The position numbers were made by a program, and so were the translations under genes. DNA of 45,967 bases, taken from the NCBI GenBank assembly GCA_012031565.1, contig JAAUUM010000009.1, positions 1-45,967 of the forward strand. Direction: 5' to 3'. Under the pieces are notes generated by a model. That model saw only the letters and a list, made by a program, of their open reading frames with translations. It searched no databases and was not told where the DNA came from. Below are positions 34,295 through 42,859 of the stretch, piece by piece. Position 1 is the stretch's first letter, and every line of letters begins with the position of its first letter. Source of the DNA: Synechococcaceae cyanobacterium SM2_3_2. Lineage in GTDB: Bacteria; Cyanobacteriota; Cyanobacteriia; Thermostichales; Thermostichaceae.

Positions 34295-34607
34295 ATTGGG
34301 ATGTGTTCCTAGATCTTGCTTAATCATTATCAAAAAGAATTATCAAAAAGATTAAAAAGTGGAGATGTCAAAATACACCACTTTGTGATTTTTAGCAGTT
34401 GGTCAGTTCAATATTGGATCCCCACACTCTTCAGCCCTTGATCAAGTGCCTGAATGATCAAGAACCTGAAGCCCGTCTAACCGACGCCATCTTAACAGGG
34501 GTAATCTGTGACCAACGAATCCAATTTCCCACTGGATCCAGGTTGAATTGTTGAACTTAAATTTTTGAACTTCGTGATTTTAGTCTGTTGCCAGTTCGCC
34601 ACAGAGT
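34295..34607. other. 313-bp convergent gap
   Basis: AT-rich sequence between the coiled-coil gene and the def stop. It contains an exact 13-bp tandem duplication, ATTATCAAAAAGA, at 34326-34338 and 34339-34351. No ORF or convincing terminator hairpin seen. Confidence 0.5.
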
Positions 34608-35174
34608 TCAAGCACTCTTGCGAATGACATCCTGCATCGTGAAGCCGCGCTTACGCAGCTCCTGATCCAGCAGCAAAGCATTGTCCACCAAGTCCACAAA
34701 CAGAACTCCATCCAGATGATCGATCTCGTGCTGGATCACCCGTGACAGCAGGCCAGAGGTTTTAACGGTGCGGGGGCGACCCGTCTCATCTTTGAAGGAG
34801 ACGACAATCTCGTCATAGCGGGTGACATCACAGTAGACGCCGGGGACACTGAGACATCCCTCTTGGTCGATCACTTTGGATCCCCCATAGCCCTTGATTT
34901 CGGGGTTGATTAACACGAGGGGCAATGTGTCCGCCTTATCAGGATGGGGATCCACCACAATAATCCGCTTGTGGACTCCCACCTGAGGAGCCGCTAGCCC
35001 AATGCCATCGGAGCTATACATGGTTTGCAGCATATCCCGCGCCAGTTGGCGGATCTCTTCATTGATTTTGCTCACCCGTTTGGCTGGTTGACGCAGTACC
35101 TGATCCCCCATGGTGTGAAGGGTGAGAGGAGGGTTTTTGAGCTTAACTTTGGGGACGGCGATGGCGGCGGTCAT
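34608..35174 (-). CDS. def: Peptide deformylase
   Basis: Metalloenzyme that removes the N-formyl group from nascent proteins. 188 aa, full length. All three family motifs are present: GIGLAAPQVG (I), EGCLSVPG (II, metal-ligand Cys) and QHEIDHLDG (III, the two His ligands and catalytic Glu). The N-terminal MTAAIAVPKVKLKNPPLTLHTMGDQVLRQPAKRV is typical of cyanobacterial/plastid PDF1B-like forms. Monocistronic between two gaps. Confidence 0.96.
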   Translation of the reverse strand: MTAAIAVPKVKLKNPPLTLHTMGDQVLRQPAKRVSKINEEIRQLARDMLQTMYSSDGIGLAAPQVGVHKRIIVVDPHPDKADTLPLVLINPEIKGYGGSKVIDQEGCLSVPGVYCDVTRYDEIVVSFKDETGRPRTVKTSGLLSRVIQHEIDHLDGVLFVDLVDNALLLDQELRKRGFTMQDVIRKSA

Positions 35175-35569
35175 GAATAGTTAAAAAGAAGAAAACGGAT
35201 TCGCTTTATTATCCTATCGTAGGCTCTCGGATCCCGGCTTTTCTCCTTGTGGCAGAAGTGACGGGATCCCTGACTGGCCAGCCTTGAAATCATCTTGAGG
35301 TCATCGTTTTGCACTCGGATCCCCTTGGATCGAATCTTTCAGCCGGGATCCCAGCACTCTCAAGTCCCAGCAGGGCTACAGCGTTGGTTTGGGGTAGAGT
35401 AATCTCCCCTTGGCTTAACGATTGGTCATCGGTTGGCTATCGGGGGCACTAGGAGCCCGGATGGCACCATCGCTAATGACTTGAAAAGAGCCACTTTCTG
35501 GAGGGGCAGTTGGGTCAGCCGATGTGTTCCAACCATTCCAGCAATGGCTATCGTGGAGGGTAGTCATCG
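35175..35569. other. 395-bp gap rich in GGGATCCC sites
   Basis: Divergent region between def and the EcsC-like gene. It holds several sites of the GGATCC/GGGATCCC palindrome (near 35229, 35264, 35317 and 35346), the densest intergenic cluster I noticed. The short track ORF here (35433) is not convincing. Confidence 0.5.
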
Positions 35570-36247
35570 TTGGGTAAAGGCCGCTTGCTCAATTCGTCCG
35601 CCAAATCCTTGGATCCCAATGCCCTAGCTCGGGGGATCGATTCGCTTGTGGAGTGGGTGGTGGCTTCTGACTCAGACAAGGTAAAGGCGACCATCCACCG
35701 CCTGCGTCAACAGCACCCCACCGCCTCTAAACGCCAGCTGGCCCACAAAATTATCACTCAACAATCTGTGGCTAATGGTCTATGGGGTGCCCTGGCGGGC
35801 TTAGGGGGATTTATGGCGATGCCAGCGGTGCTGCCGATGGATCTGGCCAAAGCCTGGAAAATTCAAGCCTACACCATCAAGGCAATTGCTTATCTCTATG
35901 ATGATTTGCCGGACAACAAAGATGAGCTCAAAACCGATATTTTTTTGCTGCTTTCTAATAAGTCAATGCAAGAGATCAAGGCTTTTGTTACCAAAGAATC
36001 AATGAAGATGCAATCTCAATTGAGGGCTGAACCTGATCCATCGTGGGATCCCAAGATAACCAGCCCCCCGATCCCTGCTCGACGGTTGTCACAAACGGGT
36101 GCCCCCAGCAGCCTAGTCTCGCAACACATCAAAGCGGCCCTGTGGGAGTCAGCCAAGGGCAAGATGGTGGAGCGGGTCTTGCATAAGTCCCTCAGCAAAG
36201 CAATTCCGGTGGTAGGAGCTTTTTGGGGGGGAGTTATGACTATATGA
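35570..36247 (+). CDS. EcsC-like membrane-associated protein, frameshifted at a G run
   Basis: 225 aa as read. TTG start with a strong GGAGGG nine bases upstream. The middle (HKIITQQSVANGLWGALAGLGGFMAMPAVLPMDLAKAWKIQAYTIKAIAYLYDD) and the end (LSKAIPVVGAFWGG) resemble the EcsC family (tentative), whose members carry two hydrophobic stretches and have no settled function. The frame closes with VMTI right after a run of seven Gs (36225-36231). With one more G the sequence would continue as FWGGSYDYMTTQSVGKLAIDYYEQ, a more family-like C-terminus, through to 36387. So the gene probably lost one base, or the assembly did. Confidence 0.65.
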   Translation: MGKGRLLNSSAKSLDPNALARGIDSLVEWVVASDSDKVKATIHRLRQQHPTASKRQLAHKIITQQSVANGLWGALAGLGGFMAMPAVLPMDLAKAWKIQAYTIKAIAYLYDDLPDNKDELKTDIFLLLSNKSMQEIKAFVTKESMKMQSQLRAEPDPSWDPKITSPPIPARRLSQTGAPSSLVSQHIKAALWESAKGKMVERVLHKSLSKAIPVVGAFWGGVMTI

Positions 36248-36387
36248 CAACACAATCTGTCGGCAAGTTAGCCATCGACTACTATGAACAGCTCGGCCCC
36301 CACATGATCAGCCAGATCTTTGCGGTTTATGCTCAATCCGATTCTCTATATCTTGGAGTCAAACACTCCCCACGCCTCAATTCCTAA
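36232..36387 (+). pseudogene. Out-of-frame C-terminus of the EcsC-like gene (or coupled 47-aa ORF)
   Basis: Frame one base back from the main ORF: SYDYMTTQSVGKLAIDYYEQLGPHMISQIFAVYAQSDSLYLGVKHSPRLNS. An ATG at 36244 overlaps the upstream stop (ATGA), so a 47-aa ORF could in principle be translated by coupling. The fit to the missing C-terminus makes a frameshift the better reading. It is too short for the supplied ORF track. Confidence 0.6.
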
Positions 36388-36390
36388 GGC

Positions 36391-39300
36391 TTAACTTATC
36401 AGGGACAACAGTGAAACTTTAGCTTTTTGCATCACGGGATCCCATTGCTTAGGGGTGTCTTGCCGAAACAGTCTCATGGTGGGGTAATAGGGGGTGTCCT
36501 CACGTTCCAAAAGCCAACGCCAATCACAATTGTGACAAAGTAATGTCCAGGTGGGTCGTCCCAATGCGCCTGCTAAATGAACCACTGAGGTATCGACACT
36601 GATCACCAGATCCAGATGAGCAAGAATGGCTGCTGTATCGGCATAGTCTTGAACATAGGGATCCCAATTGATCACCGATATAGATCCTGGAAGTTGATCC
36701 AACTGTGAGACCTGCGGGCCTTTTTGCAGACTATGAAACTGGATCCCTTTGAGGCTCAAAAGAGGTAGCCAATCTTGGAGACGGCTAGAACGATTGTGGT
36801 CATTACCTTGGGTGGGACTACCGGCCCAACAAATGCCGACATGAAAACTCTTTTGGTTGGCATTAGGCGGTCTTATAGCTTTGGTTTTAAAGCCTTGGGG
36901 ATGATGAGAGCTTCCATTCTGAGGCTGAAAAACAAGATTGAGTTGAGATTGTAGATCTGGTCTGACAGGAGGAATCTTGAGATAAGGAACTTGATTAGGG
37001 ATCCCTTTGAGGTCAATATCCAAGCAACCTGGCAAGCTCATCATGGGTGAGTAGACTTGAAAGGATGAAAGCGGGATATCTCCAGCGTTATAGATCTGGC
37101 TAATCCCTGATACCTGCTGAAAAAGACGGGTGAGATGATGGGGACACACCACAATCAGATCTTGGCAGCGCTGCAATGCTAAAGGGATAAACCGAACGAA
37201 TTGGATCGCATCTCCTGCCCCTTGCTCGGTATGCACCAGCAGTGTCTTTTGAGAAATATCCTCTCCAGCCCAGCGAGGATGAGGGCATTTGAAGGCAGTG
37301 AATTGATTGGTTTGCCACCGCCATTCAAACTCTTTCCATCCATCCCGTAGGGATCCCAATTTCAACAGTGCCATACCTTTATTCATGTGGGCATCGGCAA
37401 AACTGGGATCCAGTTCAATGGCTTTGTCATAGAGCTGAATTGCCTCATCCAGACGATTCTGGTTGGCAAAGGTATAGCCCAAGGAATTATGTGTTCGGGC
37501 ATTGTCAGGATCCTCTTGGATCGAGATTCTTAGATGTTGTTCAGCTTCCTGCCATTGCTCAATATCGCCACAGGTTACACCCAGGTTATAGCGGGCCACT
37601 TTAATGCTGGGATCCAGCTCCAGACAGCGACGAAAATACTCAGCTGCCAGCTTCCGCTCCCCTCGTCCATGAGCTTGGATCCCTTGTTGTAGGTAAAAGT
37701 CAGGATCCTCTTTGGGGCGACAGGAGGGATCCCATTGGGCTAGAGCTTGCTGTGCCACCTGCATGGCGGGATCCAAGGCTAGGCAGCGTTTCAGTAGAGC
37801 TATGGCTTGGGCAGGATCTGATGAGGACTGAGCTTGGGCAAAAAGGTGATCGGGATTGTAATCAGTCTCAAATTTGTGCTGCAAATGTTGGAGATGAGAT
37901 TGGGTGATCTGAGCCATCTGTTGCAGGTAACCTTGCTGCTGGGGGGTGATGGGTTCTTGATAAGTATGGGGAGCAGATTGAAACTTTTTGAGCTGAAAAT
38001 CTAAATGATTACCGGGATAACGGCGATATTCGACAGTCTCTTCAGGGATCCAAATGATGCTAAAAAAGGTGGTCAGCCACGCAGCATAGGCTTGATCCTC
38101 ACCTCCATAGATGGACTGACGAAAGGGATCTTGGCTGGGAAAACCCTCAATGAACTCGTGAGCCTCGCGGCGGATGCAGAGATTCAGGGTGTGTACCTGC
38201 TTGATTTGTTCTGCCCAGTAGGGATGAAGAGGATCCTCTATTTTGATGCCTGTTTTGACAGCCGCAGGATAGCTACTAGGCAAGCGATAAATCGGATTAG
38301 CCGTGTTGGGATTAAGCGGGCGATTGAGTATTTGTAGACAAGTTAGAACATGATTGGGCAAGAATAAGTCATCGTCGTCGCAGAAGAAAATCGCCTGAGC
38401 TGTAGTTGCTGCCACTCCTCGATTACGAGTTGTTGCTAGTCCTTGATTCTCCTCTTGCCGAACGATCTTAACCCACGGTTTAGTACTGGCCCATTCTTGT
38501 AGTCGAGTCCAAGTTTGATCGGTGGAAGCATCATCCACAATCACAATTTCATGCCGCATCCGCTCGGAGTAAGGATACTTTTGATAAAAGAAGTCGATGC
38601 TAGCTTGAATACTCTGTAGCGTTCGTTCTAGAATTTCCCAGCCCTTTCGCTCAACATTAAAGACAGGCACCACCACAGCAAAATGAGTCACCATCGGCTC
38701 TGGGTCTTGATCCCCACAATCGGGTCGAAATAGAGGAGCAGGATCCCCAGTCGCCATCTGTTGCAAAGCCTCATCCGGCAAGACATAGGAGGTGCCCAAT
38801 AGCCTCTCTTGTTCATCATCATTAAATCTGGGATCCCCCAAGACCTCTGGGAAGCGGGTGTTGGGCAAAACCTGCACCGCAAAGATCTCCTCTACCCCTT
38901 CTTCAAAGCGCAAGAATCCCAAGGTCTGACCACTCTCGATATTGACCACCCAAACCCCACAGATCCGCTCGGTCAGTTTTTGGGTAATCGGGATCCCGCT
39001 AAACACCGCCGACTCCCGCACCTTCGAGAGGCCAATAAAAGCAATCGGCCCACAGAAATCAATGCCCCGCGTGAAACCCGGCATCTCCGCCACCGGCTGC
39101 CAAGTGCCCTGCTGGAGATCCACCCGCGCCAAAGTGCCTTGGCCTGACTCCAAGACCCACAGCTGATCCCGATACCAGCGGGGAGAATGGGGCATCGACA
39201 ACCCCCGCACCAGGATCCGGTTAGAGGTGATATCCATCAACAGGCCGCCATTGGCCTTATTCGTCCGCCAGCCCCCAGCGGTATCCGTCTCTCCCAGCGC

Positions 39301-39822
39301 CGTTACAAAACGAGGGATCCCGTCCACCATCGCCAACCCATTCAGGTGACATCGATCCGTCAGATCATAGGCACTGACAAAAGGAGGTCGCCAGCGAGGC
39401 ACAAAGCTATGGTCAGCATCCAACGTGCAGAGGCAAGAAAAGCGGGTATTGAGAAACCACAGCCCCTCTCGCCCATAGGCCATCTCATGAATATCAATAT
39501 CGCCAGTGATATGGGTGGCACGGGGAATAAAACAGGCATCATGCTTGCCAGGGGGATCCAACTTTTGCCCCACCGCTGGACTATTGCGATGCTCCCAGAT
39601 CTGGTGGGCACAGCCAACCGCCAGCTTATTGCCCTCCACCGCCAACCCCATCGGCTTTTGAAACACTCGAAAATGGGTATTGAGCTGTGCTCCATCTGCC
39701 CGTACCACAATCAGCTTGCCCGCCTGATAGGTGGACACCAGCAGCGAGACCCCCAACTGATTCAGGATCTGGGGCAGATTGGTGGTGTGAACACTGCGAA
39801 GATTGCTGCTGATGGGATCCAT
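36391..39822 (-). CDS. TIGR03032 - GT2 glycosyltransferase - TPR - GT9-like fusion
   Basis: 1143 aa, four modules. Residues ~5-345 match the TIGR03032 family, a predicted beta-propeller-like domain of unknown role (LLVSTYQAGKLIVVR, GLWFLNTRFSCLCTLD, MPHSPRWYRDQLWVLESGQGTLARVD). Residues ~380-610 form a family 2 glycosyltransferase (VVVPVFNVERKG, IVIVDDASTDQTWTRL, NQGLATTRNRGV, acidic FFCDDDDLF). Residues ~690-840 form TPR units (YLQQGIQAHGRGERKLAAEYFRRCLELDP, NSLGYTFANQNRLDEAIQLYDKAIELDP). Residues ~855-1140 form a heptosyltransferase/GT9-like end (LLVHTEQGAGDAIQFVRFIP, LVISVDTSVVHLAGALGRPTWTLL). No signal or membrane helix, so cytosolic. Likely role: glycosylation of a surface polysaccharide or protein. 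No sugar-biosynthesis genes are adjacent. Confidence 0.85.
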   Translation of the reverse strand: MDPISSNLRSVHTTNLPQILNQLGVSLLVSTYQAGKLIVVRADGAQLNTHFRVFQKPMGLAVEGNKLAVGCAHQIWEHRNSPAVGQKLDPPGKHDACFIPRATHITGDIDIHEMAYGREGLWFLNTRFSCLCTLDADHSFVPRWRPPFVSAYDLTDRCHLNGLAMVDGIPRFVTALGETDTAGGWRTNKANGGLLMDITSNRILVRGLSMPHSPRWYRDQLWVLESGQGTLARVDLQQGTWQPVAEMPGFTRGIDFCGPIAFIGLSKVRESAVFSGIPITQKLTERICGVWVVNIESGQTLGFLRFEEGVEEIFAVQVLPNTRFPEVLGDPRFNDDEQERLLGTSYVLPDEALQQMATGDPAPLFRPDCGDQDPEPMVTHFAVVVPVFNVERKGWEILERTLQSIQASIDFFYQKYPYSERMRHEIVIVDDASTDQTWTRLQEWASTKPWVKIVRQEENQGLATTRNRGVAATTAQAIFFCDDDDLFLPNHVLTCLQILNRPLNPNTANPIYRLPSSYPAAVKTGIKIEDPLHPYWAEQIKQVHTLNLCIRREAHEFIEGFPSQDPFRQSIYGGEDQAYAAWLTTFFSIIWIPEETVEYRRYPGNHLDFQLKKFQSAPHTYQEPITPQQQGYLQQMAQITQSHLQHLQHKFETDYNPDHLFAQAQSSSDPAQAIALLKRCLALDPAMQVAQQALAQWDPSCRPKEDPDFYLQQGIQAHGRGERKLAAEYFRRCLELDPSIKVARYNLGVTCGDIEQWQEAEQHLRISIQEDPDNARTHNSLGYTFANQNRLDEAIQLYDKAIELDPSFADAHMNKGMALLKLGSLRDGWKEFEWRWQTNQFTAFKCPHPRWAGEDISQKTLLVHTEQGAGDAIQFVRFIPLALQRCQDLIVVCPHHLTRLFQQVSGISQIYNAGDIPLSSFQVYSPMMSLPGCLDIDLKGIPNQVPYLKIPPVRPDLQSQLNLVFQPQNGSSHHPQGFKTKAIRPPNANQKSFHVGICWAGSPTQGNDHNRSSRLQDWLPLLSLKGIQFHSLQKGPQVSQLDQLPGSISVINWDPYVQDYADTAAILAHLDLVISVDTSVVHLAGALGRPTWTLLCHNCDWRWLLEREDTPYYPTMRLFRQDTPKQWDPVMQKAKVSLLSLIS

Positions 39823-40017
39823 GACTGGAGAACTTGAGAGACTGTCGCTTTACTGTAAAGGATCCCCCCATTTGGTGGGATGGGGATCCCAAATTGAAGC
39901 TGTAAAATTGTGGAACGTTGGCTATTCCCAACAAAGTCATTCCAGCCTTTCGTTGTTCCTGGATTAGCCTTGTTGCTGGATTAGCCTTCTCGCCCTGTCC
40001 CCAAGGTTTTGATCGGC

Positions 40018-40218
40018 ATGAATCTCCTCCCTCACCCCCAGCATCGCCCCCTACCTGCGGGATCCCTGGTTCAGTGGCGGGAACGTCAGCGCCAGATGAC
40101 TCAAACTTGGCAATGGATGATGGTCGCTCACCACACCGTTTCGGGACGCATGATGGTGAGAGGACTGCTGGCCATTTCAGGTGCTTTAATGCTCTGGGAT
40201 TCGACCCTGCTGGGGTAA
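40018..40218 (+). CDS. Small hypothetical protein
   Basis: 66 aa: a basic, His/Gln-rich first half (PHPQHRPLPAGSLVQWRERQRQMTQTWQWMM) and a hydrophobic C-terminal end (MVRGLLAISGALMLW) that could be one membrane helix. AAGG lies 12 bp before the ATG. The other-frame track ORF (39918-40238) is less protein-like. Not recognised; could be spurious. Confidence 0.4.
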   Translation: MNLLPHPQHRPLPAGSLVQWRERQRQMTQTWQWMMVAHHTVSGRMMVRGLLAISGALMLWDSTLLG

Positions 40219-40291
40219 GTTTACAAGCTAAGATTTAGCCTACCCGGTTCAGACCTGTTACTCAGCCTGCCGATCATTCAGCTTATCGGGA

Positions 40292-40600
40292 TTATTCTGG
40301 CTCTACCGGGATCCCCATTTCTTGCTCCCATTGGTCAGGCAATAGCGTATGAAGGCTAAGGGCATGAATGGTCTGTCCGATCTCGTTAGCCAAGGCATCA
40401 TAGACCAGCCGATGCCTTTGCAGGGTCAACCGCCCAACAAATAAGCCCGAAGCCACCCAGACGGTATAGTGTCCCCCGGAACTGAGGGGATCCTTGCGGC
40501 CAGCATGACCAGCATGGCGGTGAGAATCATCCTGCACCTTGACTGCTGTCGCTTCCAACTTGTCTATTAAGACCGTTCGGATCCGCTCTGCAATGTTCAT
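40292..40600 (-). CDS. BolA family protein
   Basis: 102-aa BolA-type protein, which binds monothiol glutaredoxins through a shared [2Fe-2S] cluster. Family pattern: IRTVLIDKLEATAVKVQDDSHRHAGHAGRK and the FVGRLTLQRHRLVYDALANEIGQTIHALSLHTLLPDQW block. The conserved C-terminal His (ALSLHTL) and the loop His residues (SHRHAGH) are candidate cluster ligands. It lies 46 bp downstream of the CGFS glutaredoxin gene on the same strand, the partner it is known to pair with, so they very probably form an operon. Confidence 0.93.
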   Translation of the reverse strand: MNIAERIRTVLIDKLEATAVKVQDDSHRHAGHAGRKDPLSSGGHYTVWVASGLFVGRLTLQRHRLVYDALANEIGQTIHALSLHTLLPDQWEQEMGIPVEPE

Positions 40601-40646
40601 GGGGTCGAGAAGAGGCTATAGCTGTAGGGTAGCTGTAGGGCGAGAA

Positions 40647-40979
40647 CTAGGCCAGAGATTGGGCCATAGCCTGCTTCACCAAGGGTTCTAGCTCACCCCG
40701 TTGGTGCATTTCGAGAATAATATCGCAGCCACCAACGAACTCCCCTTGAATATAGACTTGGGGAATGGTCGGCCAGTTAGAAAAGGCTTTGATGCCCTGA
40801 CGAACATCGGCATCTTCCAGTACATTGACCGAGCCGTAGGCATAGCCAAACTGATCAAATGTCCGCACCACCGCGTTGGAAAACCCACACATTGGCATCT
40901 CAGGGGTGCCTTTCATATAGATCAAAATCGGGTTTTGGCGAATCTGATCGCGGATTCTATCTTCAATCAAAGGATCCAT
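40647..40979 (-). CDS. grxD: Monothiol glutaredoxin, Grx4/CGFS type
   Basis: 110-aa glutaredoxin that carries or transfers [2Fe-2S] clusters and does not act mainly as a reductase. Active site MCGFSNAVV, preceded by ILIYMKGTPEMP; the glutathione-binding parts WPTIPQVYIQGEFVGGCDIILEMHQRGEL are intact. Full length for the family. First gene of the grxD-bolA pair. Confidence 0.95.
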   Translation of the reverse strand: MDPLIEDRIRDQIRQNPILIYMKGTPEMPMCGFSNAVVRTFDQFGYAYGSVNVLEDADVRQGIKAFSNWPTIPQVYIQGEFVGGCDIILEMHQRGELEPLVKQAMAQSLA

Positions 40980-41153
40980 TGGGGGCGCACTCCTGTCCTA
41001 ATCACTTGGGATTGCAAATGTGGAATTGCAAATTAGCATTGTTTCATTGTGGCCTAAGTTTGGGGTGCTGAGAGGAAATGATCTCAACACCCTCATCCGA
41101 TTGAGTCGCTGGACGCTGGACTGACAAGCTCTTGACAAGCTCTGGAGCGAGCG

Positions 41154-42362
41154 TTAGCTCTCAGGCAACGCGGCCAATTCCACAGGGATCCTCAAGGTTT
41201 GGCCTTGTCTTTGCAGCTCCAGCTCCAAGGATTGGTCGATGGGGCTGCTTTCCACTAATCGCTGCACCTGAGTTGATTCCGTCACCTCTTCTCCATTGAT
41301 GGCGGTGATCACATCCCCCATCTGCAACCCAGCTCTCAGGGCAGGTGAGTCCGGTTGAATCGCCACCACCACCACCCCTCTTGTCTCCTCAATGGTGAAG
41401 TCGGTGTTGGGATCCGCATTCAAATCGCGGGCCACATTAGGCGTCAGGGTCACCATCTGGATCCCGAGGTAAGCCCGTTCCACCCGTCCAGTGGCAATCA
41501 GTTGATCGGCAATCTCCCGAACTCTGTTAATCGGGATCGAGAATCCCAGCCCTTGAGCACCGCGAATGATGGCGGTATTGACCCCCACCACCTCGCCGTT
41601 GGCATTCATCAAGGGGCCACCAGAATTGCCCGGATTAATGGCCGCATCGGTTTGGATAAATTCCACCCGACGGTCAGCCCCCGCCCGGATTTCGCCACTA
41701 GAGCGACCTGTGGCACTGACGATCCCAACGGTGACAGAGTTGTCAAGCCCGAGCGGGTTGCCGATGGCGATCACCCATTCCCCAGGCCGCAACAGGTCAG
41801 AATCTCCCAGCGAGACCGCCGGTAGAGCAGAAGCATCGATCTGAACCACCGCCACATCCGTCAACAAATCGGTGCCGATCACGCGCCCCTCAAACTCGCG
41901 GCCATCCCGCAGGGTAACCAGAACCTGATCTGCGCCGTCGATGACGTGGGCATTGGTGATAATCTTGCCGTCTTCACTCAGAATGAACCCAGACCCGGAT
42001 CCCTGTTGTTCTCGCTCAGGCATCGGAGGCATTTGCCCAAAGAAATTGCGGAAAAACGGATCCTCAAAGTCCGGTTGAGCGCGGTTGGCTAGGTTACGAG
42101 ACGTGTCGATCCTTACCACTGAGGGGCCAACTTGATCCACCACGTCCGTGATGAAGTTTTGGGTGCCGGGGAGAGGTTGGGCCGGAGCCGACTGGGCCAC
42201 CAGCTGCGGGGATGCCTCAGATTGAGCCGGGGATCCTAACAAAGCCCACGTGCCCAGAGCGGATCCACTGGCGGCCACCAGCATCAATGCCACCGCTTGA
42301 GCCACTGATAACAATCGTCCAGATTGGGGAGCCGGGTTAGAAGGAGGGATATCTGGCATCAT
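41154..42362 (-). CDS. HtrA/Deg family serine protease
   Basis: Envelope quality-control protease, about 402 aa. One N-terminal membrane/signal segment (AQAVALMLVAASGSALGTWALL) is followed by a linker. The trypsin-like domain has the triad His in TNAHVIDGAD, Asp in LTDVAVVQID and Ser in GNSGGPLMNANGEVVGVNTAI. A single PDZ follows (AYLGIQMVTLTPNVARDLN...VVVAIQPDSPALRAGLQMGDVITAINGEEV). The one-PDZ layout resembles cyanobacterial HhoA/HhoB/HtrA; which of the three cannot be told. ATG 42362 has AAGGAA about 7 bp upstream, better than the track start 42416. Confidence 0.94.
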   Translation of the reverse strand: MMPDIPPSNPAPQSGRLLSVAQAVALMLVAASGSALGTWALLGSPAQSEASPQLVAQSAPAQPLPGTQNFITDVVDQVGPSVVRIDTSRNLANRAQPDFEDPFFRNFFGQMPPMPEREQQGSGSGFILSEDGKIITNAHVIDGADQVLVTLRDGREFEGRVIGTDLLTDVAVVQIDASALPAVSLGDSDLLRPGEWVIAIGNPLGLDNSVTVGIVSATGRSSGEIRAGADRRVEFIQTDAAINPGNSGGPLMNANGEVVGVNTAIIRGAQGLGFSIPINRVREIADQLIATGRVERAYLGIQMVTLTPNVARDLNADPNTDFTIEETRGVVVVAIQPDSPALRAGLQMGDVITAINGEEVTESTQVQRLVESSPIDQSLELELQRQGQTLRIPVELAALPES

Positions 42363-42724
42363 TGTGGTTCCTTGAGGTGAAGAGAGTGGGATGGAAGAAT
42401 GAATTGTTTTGCCCATCCTGGCACTGCTGCCCCGATCAGAAAAGGGGGATCCCTGGACATTTTGAGGGGGGATCCCCGGCTTTTGGCGGTAGGTTAGGGG
42501 AGATGCCTTCGATCAAGCGCCCCTGTCTTGAACATTTTGAACTTTTAGACAAAAGTGTCCTGCCTTTACCCGTTATCTCAAGGAGAGTGTCAAACTGGAG
42601 AAAAGACCTCCCCGAGATCTTGTGCTCCGATCCACGGATAACTCCATTGTGATTGTCAGCAATAAAGGTTGAGTCTCAGGATTTCCATCGTCACGATGAT
42701 CCATAGATGATTCATAAGCCGATC

Positions 42725-42752
42725 AAGGGGAAGTTATCAGCCCCTTTTCTTT
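42725..42752 (+). terminator. Terminator-like hairpin in the protease gap
   Basis: AAGGGG (42725-42730) pairs with CCCCTT (42741-42746) around a 10-nt loop, followed by TTCTTTC. It precedes the site-2 protease gene by ~110 bp with no obvious gene upstream on this strand, so it could be a leader attenuator or chance. Confidence 0.35.
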
Positions 42753-42756
42753 CTCG

Positions 42757-42784
42757 TTGAGTCCCCAAGGTTGAGTCCCCAAGG
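42757..42784. repeat. 14-bp tandem duplication upstream of site-2 protease
   Basis: TTGAGTCCCCAAGG occurs twice in a row (42757-42770, 42771-42784), 75-100 bp before the site-2 protease start. Confidence 0.88.
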
Positions 42785-42859
42785 GTTAACTCCAGAGGAA
42801 ATCGGAGAAAAATGGGAGAAAGATAAGTGGCAGTCCCCTTGAGCTAGGAGTACAAGCAG

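Larger units (their letters stand above)
42363..42859. other. 497-bp divergent regulatory gap
   Basis: Between the HtrA-type protease and the site-2 protease, both envelope-stress type enzymes. It contains two GGGATCCC-type sites close together (42448, 42470), a hairpin AAGGGG-10 nt-CCCCTT followed by TTCTTTC (42725-42752, terminator-like), and a 14-bp duplication (42757-42784). No gene supported. Confidence 0.5.

Noticed and set aside
39918-40238. 106-aa ORF between the glycosyltransferase fusion and bolA
   Set aside because: Low-complexity Pro/Ser composition; the alternative frame at 40018 is more protein-like, though still weak.
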